Source: Aminobacter ciceronei (lineage in GTDB: Bacteria; Pseudomonadota; Alphaproteobacteria; Rhizobiales; Rhizobiaceae). Taken from it: a stretch of DNA of 64,000 nucleotides. The position numbers and the translations under genes were made by a program. Positions 58,639 to 64,000 of this stretch are shown piece by piece. The first letter of the stretch is position 1. Each line of letters begins with the position of its first letter. Under the pieces are notes generated by a model that saw only the letters and a program-made list of their open reading frames with translations, searched no databases and had not been told where the DNA came from. The stretch lies in assembly GCF_014138625.1 (NCBI RefSeq), contig NZ_JACJHY010000003.1:124001-188000 (forward strand), in the 5' to 3' direction.

Positions 58639-59936
58639 TCGGCTGCTCCGAGCAGTTCGGCGGGAAGTGTGTGGGGAATGCCCTTTGTGGCGCACCAGGC
58701 CTGGAAGGCTTCGCCGAGGTGCGCCTTGATCCGCTTTTCGAGCCCGTCCAGCGTGTCGAGGCGGCAGAACACGTCGTCGGCGAGGCTGTGGTCCTCGGTC
58801 TGTGCCAGCTTCATGACGGCGTAGTGCAGCGTCTTGAAGTCCTGGATCACCCGCTCGATCTGGTCGCACCAATGGTCGAAATCGGCATTGGCCAGCTTCA
58901 TCTCGCGCCAGAAGAAGGCGAAGCCGTGCTCATAGGCATATTTGCGGATCGAGATGACAGGCACCTCGCGCAGCGCCGCACCAAGATCGGCGAGCTTGAC
59001 GCCGTCCCTGCCGTCGAGATGGGCTGCAACGATGCGACGCACGCCGTCGACCAGCGGATTGTGGTCGGGCTGGTAGCAGGCAAGGAAGAAGTCGCGCAGG
59101 TCGGTGGCGGCGGGCACGCGCGCTTCCAGCCGGTCGAAGATGTAGCCGCCGCCCACGGTTGGCTGGCGGATGGCGTGGATGACCTTGTCGCGGGCGATCT
59201 GACCTTCCCAGCGGAAGTCGGGATCGTTGACCTGCCAGATCTTCGGATCGTCGGTCTTCTCGATCATCAGATAATGCGGGAAGGGGTTCTGGTTGAACTT
59301 GTTCTCCCGCTCCGGCAGGTGGAACAGGTCCAGCATCACCATCAGATATTCGCTGTCGCGCTTGCGCTCGAGCAGGTCGAGCATGACGACGAGGTTTTGG
59401 TCCTTCGACCGTGCCGGGTCGTACCAACAATGCATGCCGACGCCGTAGAGCCGCTGGTACCAGGCGTGGAAGAAATCGTGGTTGATCGACTTGTCGTGAT
59501 AGGCGAGCTGCCAGCGCTCGTTGATGGCGAAGCCGGCGTCCCAGACACTGAAATAGAACGGCCGCTGGTCGATGCCGGAGCGCTTCAGCGCGTCGCAGAC
59601 GCTGCTGACGAAGCAATGCACCTTGATGTCGATATAGTCCTCGCCATGCACGCCTTCACCGGCCGGCGCGGAGCGCTCTGCAGCGACACTCGCCTCGCCG
59701 GTGAACAGCTGCGCCAGCTCGCGCACCGTCTCGATGTCCTGGCGGTTGATTGCTTCCTCCGGCGCGGCCAGGCCGAACTCGAGCTCCAGGCTGAGGAAGA
59801 TCTCGAGAATCAGCACCGAGTCGAGATAGAGGTCCTCGTTGAGCCGTGCCTCGGGTCCGAAACGCTCGACATGGGCGTGCTTCATGTGATCGTGCAGCAC
59901 TGTGCCGATCGCTTCGATCACCTGTTCGGTGTTCAT
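58635..59936 (-). CDS. asbDE: Fused AsbD-like carrier protein and AsbE-like condensing protein
   Basis: The 433-residue protein has an N-terminal acyl/aryl carrier domain (about residues 1-80) with phosphopantetheine Ser40 in L-Y-L-D-S-V-L-I-L-E, a Glu/Ala linker, and an AsbE-like domain (about 100-430) with Y-F-S-V-W-D-A-G-F-A-I-N-E and Y-E-H-G-F-A-F-F-W-R-E. In Bacillus anthracis these are separate genes. AsbD carries the 3,4-dihydroxybenzoyl group and AsbE transfers it to spermidine. The start shares TGATG with the upstream gene. Confidence 0.85.
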   Translation of the reverse strand: MNTEQVIEAIGTVLHDHMKHAHVERFGPEARLNEDLYLDSVLILEIFLSLELEFGLAAPEEAINRQDIETVRELAQLFTGEASVAAERSAPAGEGVHGEDYIDIKVHCFVSSVCDALKRSGIDQRPFYFSVWDAGFAINERWQLAYHDKSINHDFFHAWYQRLYGVGMHCWYDPARSKDQNLVVMLDLLERKRDSEYLMVMLDLFHLPERENKFNQNPFPHYLMIEKTDDPKIWQVNDPDFRWEGQIARDKVIHAIRQPTVGGGYIFDRLEARVPAATDLRDFFLACYQPDHNPLVDGVRRIVAAHLDGRDGVKLADLGAALREVPVISIRKYAYEHGFAFFWREMKLANADFDHWCDQIERVIQDFKTLHYAVMKLAQTEDHSLADDVFCRLDTLDGLEKRIKAHLGEAFQAWCATKGIPHTLPAELLGAAE

Positions 59937-61204
59937 CACGCGACCTCCCTCGTCACTGCCGTGAACTGGCCGGCGGCATGCTGTGCCGCCACTTCGCGCC
60001 GGCTGATCTTGCCGTTGGCCTGGCGTGGTATCGCGTCGACCTGGACGATCTCCATCGGCAACTGGTGGCTGGCGAGGTTCTGGGCGCACCATTGCCGCAC
60101 GACGGGCCCCTCCAGCCGCTCGGTGGCGCTGAACAGCAGGCCGACCCGCTCGCCGGCCAGCGTGTCAGCCTTGCGGAAAGCGACGGCGTCGGTGACCGAA
60201 GGCATCGACATCACCACGTCTTCGACCTCGCGCGGATAGACGTTGAGGCCGGAGACATTGATGGTGTCGTCGAGCCGAGAGACGAACACCAGCATGCCAT
60301 CAGGCCTGTAGTAGCCGAGGTCGCGGGTAGCGACGGCGCCATTCGGACCGCTGACGACAATTTCGGATGGCGCAACCGCGCTGTTGCTGCAGCTGACCGC
60401 GTGATGCGGCAGGACGAAGCCCATGTCGGCCGCGTCGGTGACATCGGGGTTGACCGCGATGCAGCCGGTTTCCGAGCAGCCATATTGCTGGAACAGATGC
60501 GTGGTGCGTGCCCGGATGCGGGCGAACCACGGCTCAGGCAGCACCGTGCCGGAGGTCATCGCCGCGAACAGCTTCTCGCCCTCGGGCATCAGCCGGGCCA
60601 GCGTGTGCAGCACCGCCGGCGACGAATAGAGCAATGGCCGCTCGATAGCGCGCAGGGTCCTGAGCAGGTATTTCGGATTGCCGGCATCGACGATGACGGG
60701 CGTCCGGCCGCGCTTCAGGGCGACGAGGATGCCGCAGATCAGCCCGTAGGAATGCGTCGTCGGGCAGGCGATGACCGGCGTCATCTCCTCCGGCTTGCGG
60801 AAGGTCGCGACATAGCTTGCCACCTCGGCGTCGATCTCGGCCCAGCCGCGGGCGATGCATTTCGGCGCGCCCGTCGTGCCCGAGCTCATCTGCAGGAGCT
60901 GACCGGTGGCGCCTGGCGGGGTTTCGCTCGACAGCGTCTCGGCGTCGAGGCTGTTGAAATAGAGCGCGTGGCAGTCCGCCGCGACGGCCAGGCGGCGTGC
61001 CGCGGCATGCGGCGTTGCCGGATGGATAGGGAAGACGCTGGCGCCGATGTTGCGGATGGCGAAGAACAGCGCCAGCCAGGCCGCCGTGTCGCTGAAACAG
61101 ACGGCATAGCGCCCGTTCGGGTCAAGTCCGGCCCGGTCGGCGCTTTGCGCCACCATCTGCTCGAACTTCTGTCGGTCATAGTACCTGTCGTCGATCTGGA
61201 GCAT
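59936..61204 (-). CDS. asbC: 3,4-Dihydroxybenzoate-activating enzyme, AsbC-like
   Basis: The 422-residue adenylate-forming enzyme has the ATP motif Q-M-S-S-G-T-T-G-A-P-K (about residue 105), Y-G-C-S-E-T-G, and a late R-L-D-D-T-I-N-V-S-G-L-N-V-Y-P-R-E-V-E-D segment, then the invariant Lys in N-G-K-I-S-R. It is shorter than typical aryl-CoA ligases, as is AsbC. It loads the catechol onto the carrier domain next door. AAGGAAAA precedes the ATG at 61204. Confidence 0.87.
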   Translation of the reverse strand: MLQIDDRYYDRQKFEQMVAQSADRAGLDPNGRYAVCFSDTAAWLALFFAIRNIGASVFPIHPATPHAAARRLAVAADCHALYFNSLDAETLSSETPPGATGQLLQMSSGTTGAPKCIARGWAEIDAEVASYVATFRKPEEMTPVIACPTTHSYGLICGILVALKRGRTPVIVDAGNPKYLLRTLRAIERPLLYSSPAVLHTLARLMPEGEKLFAAMTSGTVLPEPWFARIRARTTHLFQQYGCSETGCIAVNPDVTDAADMGFVLPHHAVSCSNSAVAPSEIVVSGPNGAVATRDLGYYRPDGMLVFVSRLDDTINVSGLNVYPREVEDVVMSMPSVTDAVAFRKADTLAGERVGLLFSATERLEGPVVRQWCAQNLASHQLPMEIVQVDAIPRQANGKISRREVAAQHAAGQFTAVTREVA

Positions 61205-61214
61205 CGATTTTCCT

Positions 61215-62933
61215 TCAGGCGTCGGGGGTGGAGAGGGGGTTGGGGACGGCATGGCTGGAGCGGCCGGTGTTCAGCTTGCGGGCGAGCAGGGCTTCAGCCG
61301 TCAATCTCGGGCGCGCGAGGCCGAGCATGTCCTGCCGGTGGCCGAGCCCATGAGTGGCGGCGTACTCGGCCAGCATCTGCCGGACGGCGTTCCAGAAGTC
61401 GGCTTCGCGCAGACCGTAGAATGTCTGCAACAGGTGCGAGACCTCGGCCAGGTTGAAGACGAACAGCGCGTCCGTCACCAATTCGCCGAGCGTCTCGACA
61501 TCTTCCATCCAGTAATACTGGTCGGGCGGTGCGTCCCGATAGTCTGGGTCGAGCGCCAGGAAATCGGGCGCCCTGTCCGGCTCATGCAGGAAGCCAGGCA
61601 CGTATTCGACACTGTCGTGGAAGTCGCGTAGCACGAGCCTGACAGGCCAACCGTCGCGGTGGACGAGCACCATGTTCTGTCCATGCGCCTCGGTGGCGAT
61701 GCCGTGCCCGACGAGCAGATGCCAGACAGGCAGCACAGCGACTTGCAACAATTGCTCCAGCCAGTTGCGGAAGCCGTGGCGGTGCACCCACGCGTCGATG
61801 AATGGGCGTCCGTCATGCTCGACAGCCATCAGTGCGTTGAACGGCACGGCCTGTTCGCCGTCACCGAGCGTTGCGCTGACGCTGCGGCGCCAGATCGCTG
61901 CGAGCTGGCCGGCCAGCGGCCCGTCGCGGCCAGCGATGATGCCGGCATATTCGTCGAGCACGACAAGCGGATAGGTCGTTTCGAACAGCGGATCGCCGGC
62001 GACGATTTCGCCGAGCCAGCGCGAGATGACAGGCGCCGTGCACACCGAATGCGGCTCGATTGTCCGCAGCGACGACGAGTTGCTCATGTTCATCGACAGC
62101 TTGACGTTTGCCGCCTCGGTGCGGTCGGTATTGAGCAGCGTCCGGATCGACTGGCTCGCAACGTAACGGTCGCCGGCGATGCCGGCGAAATGCGCCGTGC
62201 CATCGGCAAGCCATGGCTCAAGCAGCGTCTCCCGCAGCGACTGCCACTGCCAGGGATGCAGCGGCAGCAGGCAGTAGTCCGCCCAGCCAAGGCCGAGGCG
62301 CGCGCGCTCGCGGTCGAGCTGCGCACAAACGTCCGCCCCAAGCTCGGCGATCCAGAACGCGCCTTCATCCCCAGGCAAGCGCTGGCTCACCTCTGTGCGC
62401 TTCATCAGCAGCCAGGCGAGCTGGAAGCTGTTGCCGGCTTCGGGGCCGAAATCGCGATGGTCGCTTTCGCTGAACCCCGTCCGCGCCTTGAAGCATGGGT
62501 GATAGGCGTGGCCCTCGTGCAGGGCGCCTTCCAGCGCGGCGAAGGCCAGGTCGCGACGCGGACCACTGTGCAGGTTGCGCTCGTTCCAACTGCAATGCGC
62601 CACCGTGCTGTGCAGCTCGCTGAGCAGCCGGCGCCGGTCTTCCACCGAGGCCGGCAGGCTCGCGACCAGCTCGTCGAGTGTCGCCGGTTGCCAGAAGCCG
62701 TCGCGGCCCTCGCTCTCGACCGAGCCGGCCGAAAGGCGGATCCGGCCGAAAGCGCCTGCCATGCCCGAGCAGCGAAACCGCTTGGCGCCATCCGACCAGG
62801 TGAAGACGAGCTGTGCGCCGTCGCCGGTTACACCAGCCACGACGAGCCCCTCATACAGCACCGCCTCGACCAATTGCCTGACCACGCGCTCATCGGGGCG
62901 GCCGGGCAGGTCAAGAGGCAAGGGCACTGCCAT
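61215..62933 (-). CDS. asbB: NIS siderophore synthetase, AsbB-like (IucA/IucC family)
   Basis: The 572-residue NRPS-independent siderophore synthetase has the family landmarks G-H-A-Y-H-P-C-F-K-A-R-T-G-F, L-L-P-L-H-P-W-Q-W, S-M-N-M-S-N-S-S-S-L-R-T-I and H-G-Q-N-M-V-L-V, followed by L-R-D-F-H-D-S-V-E-Y. It joins citrate to a polyamine. The ATG at 62933 lies 23 bases inside the end of the upstream paralogue; GGAG is unusually close to it, so translation may depend on coupling. Confidence 0.9.
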   Translation of the reverse strand: MAVPLPLDLPGRPDERVVRQLVEAVLYEGLVVAGVTGDGAQLVFTWSDGAKRFRCSGMAGAFGRIRLSAGSVESEGRDGFWQPATLDELVASLPASVEDRRRLLSELHSTVAHCSWNERNLHSGPRRDLAFAALEGALHEGHAYHPCFKARTGFSESDHRDFGPEAGNSFQLAWLLMKRTEVSQRLPGDEGAFWIAELGADVCAQLDRERARLGLGWADYCLLPLHPWQWQSLRETLLEPWLADGTAHFAGIAGDRYVASQSIRTLLNTDRTEAANVKLSMNMSNSSSLRTIEPHSVCTAPVISRWLGEIVAGDPLFETTYPLVVLDEYAGIIAGRDGPLAGQLAAIWRRSVSATLGDGEQAVPFNALMAVEHDGRPFIDAWVHRHGFRNWLEQLLQVAVLPVWHLLVGHGIATEAHGQNMVLVHRDGWPVRLVLRDFHDSVEYVPGFLHEPDRAPDFLALDPDYRDAPPDQYYWMEDVETLGELVTDALFVFNLAEVSHLLQTFYGLREADFWNAVRQMLAEYAATHGLGHRQDMLGLARPRLTAEALLARKLNTGRSSHAVPNPLSTPDA

Positions 62934-64000
62934 CTCCGTGATAGAGGCCCGCAATGGCCGCGAAGAGGGGGTTGGGCTGGCGGGCATAGAGCGAGCGCTC
63001 GTTGCTTGTCTGCAGCTCGTCGACATCGAACAGCCGCGTCATCAGATTGGCCTTGAACGCTACCGTCGGGCGGTCGAGTACGCCGCGGACGAATTCGCGG
63101 CCGACGCCCGATGTCGTTCGCGACAGCACCTCCAGCCGGTCCCGCAGCATGTTCAGCAGGACCTCCTCTTCGACCAGGCCGTCATGGCCCATGCGGGCGA
63201 TGACCGAGAAGATCTGGTTGACGATCAGGTAGTAGGCGAAGCGGTCCTGGATATCGCGGTCGTCGTAGTAGAGCGAGGCGATCTCCGCCGCCTCCGGCAC
63301 ATGCTGGCTGAGGCGAGCGCGGTGGCGTTTCGAGAGGTAGAAGCCCTGATTGTCGCGATAATAACCCGTGCTCGGATAGCCCTGGCTGATGTCGATCAGG
63401 CTGTTCTGCTGGTGCGCTTCGAGTGCCAGGCCGAAATCGTCATAGAGGCAGACCAGCGGGTCGAGCGCGCAGTCGAGATAGCGCTGGAACCAGTAGCGGC
63501 AGATCAGCTCGGGATGCGTGCCGTCTCTTAGGCCGATATTGTAGATGATGCGTTCGAGCCGCGACCATTCACCCGGCAGCGGCTCGGCGGTCAGTGCTGC
63601 GATGGTGATCTTGCCATTGCCCTTGCAGGCGACAAACGGGTTTTCGCGCAGGATCACCTCGAACCCGCTTTCGCCGCGACCGGGCAGGTCGAGCGTGATG
63701 TAGACCGGATCGGAAATGATTCTGAAGCGGCCGTCGCCGCCGCCGATGCCTGCCCGCTGCACGAGCTTGGCCATGGCAACGCCGGCCTCCAGCTCCTTGC
63801 GGCTGTTGACCCTGAGCGAATTGGTGATCCGCACCGGCAGCGAGAACTTCAGCATCCATGGCAGATCTTTGTTGTAAACCGTGCGCACGGAGGACGTAGC
63901 GGTGAATGCCGGGCCGGCCGGACCGATGAGGCGCAGCTTGCCCGATGCCTGCAGGGCGCGGATGCCGTCGTCGAGCAAGAGCGCTTCGGCCTGCAGCGGA
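62911..64000 (-). CDS. asbA: NIS siderophore synthetase, AsbA-like, C-terminal part (runs off right edge)
   Basis: About 362 C-terminal residues of an IucA/IucC-family enzyme lie in the window, and the frame stays open to the edge. Visible landmarks are T-S-S-V-R-T-V, K-F-S-L-P-V-R-I-T-N-S-L-R, A-L-E-A-H-Q-Q-N-S and the FhuF-like end. With its paralogue it would build the citrate-bis(spermidine) core. The promoter, the N-terminus and any iron box are outside the window. Confidence 0.88.
   Translation of the reverse strand, partial: PLQAEALLLDDGIRALQASGKLRLIGPAGPAFTATSSVRTVYNKDLPWMLKFSLPVRITNSLRVNSRKELEAGVAMAKLVQRAGIGGGDGRFRIISDPVYITLDLPGRGESGFEVILRENPFVACKGNGKITIAALTAEPLPGEWSRLERIIYNIGLRDGTHPELICRYWFQRYLDCALDPLVCLYDDFGLALEAHQQNSLIDISQGYPSTGYYRDNQGFYLSKRHRARLSQHVPEAAEIASLYYDDRDIQDRFAYYLIVNQIFSVIARMGHDGLVEEEVLLNMLRDRLEVLSRTTSGVGREFVRGVLDRPTVAFKANLMTRLFDVDELQTSNERSLYARQPNPLFAAIAGLYHGDGSALAS

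Overview
The window is a high-GC, gene-dense piece of an alphaproteobacterial chromosome, most like the Hyphomicrobiales (Mesorhizobium/Phyllobacteriaceae type). The clues are a bacterial transglutaminase-like cysteine peptidase, a smoEFGKS-mtlK polyol operon, an EcfG-type promoter, TGA-N9-TCA iron boxes, a RIME-like intergenic palindrome, CIRCE-controlled groESL, and cobalamin riboswitches before nrdAB and a Rieske oxygenase. No rRNA, tRNA, CRISPR array, insertion sequence or prophage was seen.

Layout. 1-1.43 kb: end of a minus-strand operon of small secreted pilus-like proteins. 2.0-7.8 kb: housekeeping and single genes (EamA transporter, AraC/MGMT DNA repair protein, DUF2244, endonuclease III, DUF2214, GNAT, BTLCP peptidase). 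8.0-14.6 kb: a LacI-controlled cassette with an amino-acid-type ABC transporter, a glycosylasparaginase-like Ntn hydrolase, a ROK sugar kinase and CutC; together these suggest use of GlcNAc-asparagine from glycoproteins. 14.6-19.6 kb: the conserved stress trio prkA-yeaH-spoVR behind a candidate EcfG promoter. 19.9-30.5 kb: OsmC-like protein, then the polyol operon (SorC-type regulator, SmoEFGK transporter, SmoS and MtlK dehydrogenases, FGGY kinase, isochorismatase-like hydrolase). 30.5-34.2 kb: small unknown proteins, groESL, and an orphan strong terminator that may end a small RNA.

34.2-42 kb is an iron locus. A TonB-dependent heme-type receptor, a fused SbmA/ABCD-type ABC protein, a HemS/ChuX-like protein and a ChaN-like protein run on the minus strand, and an ABC half-exporter diverges from them. 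Each divergent start has its own TGA-N9-TCA palindrome about 70 nt upstream. 42-47.4 kb: a cobalamin riboswitch, class I ribonucleotide reductase nrdAB, a small unknown gene and cobF. 47.5-51.3 kb: B12-dependent methionine synthase metH behind a palindromic operator. 51.4-54.1 kb: a second cobalamin riboswitch before a glycine-betaine-monooxygenase-like Rieske gene and its reductase gene, which is frameshifted.

54.2-64 kb (minus strand) is a petrobactin-type siderophore operon: two IucA/IucC synthetases (the first cut by the window edge), an AsbC-like adenylating enzyme, a fused carrier protein-AsbE protein, an AsbF-like 3-dehydroshikimate dehydratase, and a complete FatB/YclQ-type ABC importer.

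The least conventional items are the GlcNAc-Asn cassette with a serine in place of the usual nucleophilic threonine, B12 control of a betaine-demethylase-like pair, the AsbD-AsbE fusion in a rhizobial-type genome, and the iron import set without a periplasmic binding protein. All functional calls come from reading motifs, gene order and spacing; no database search was run.
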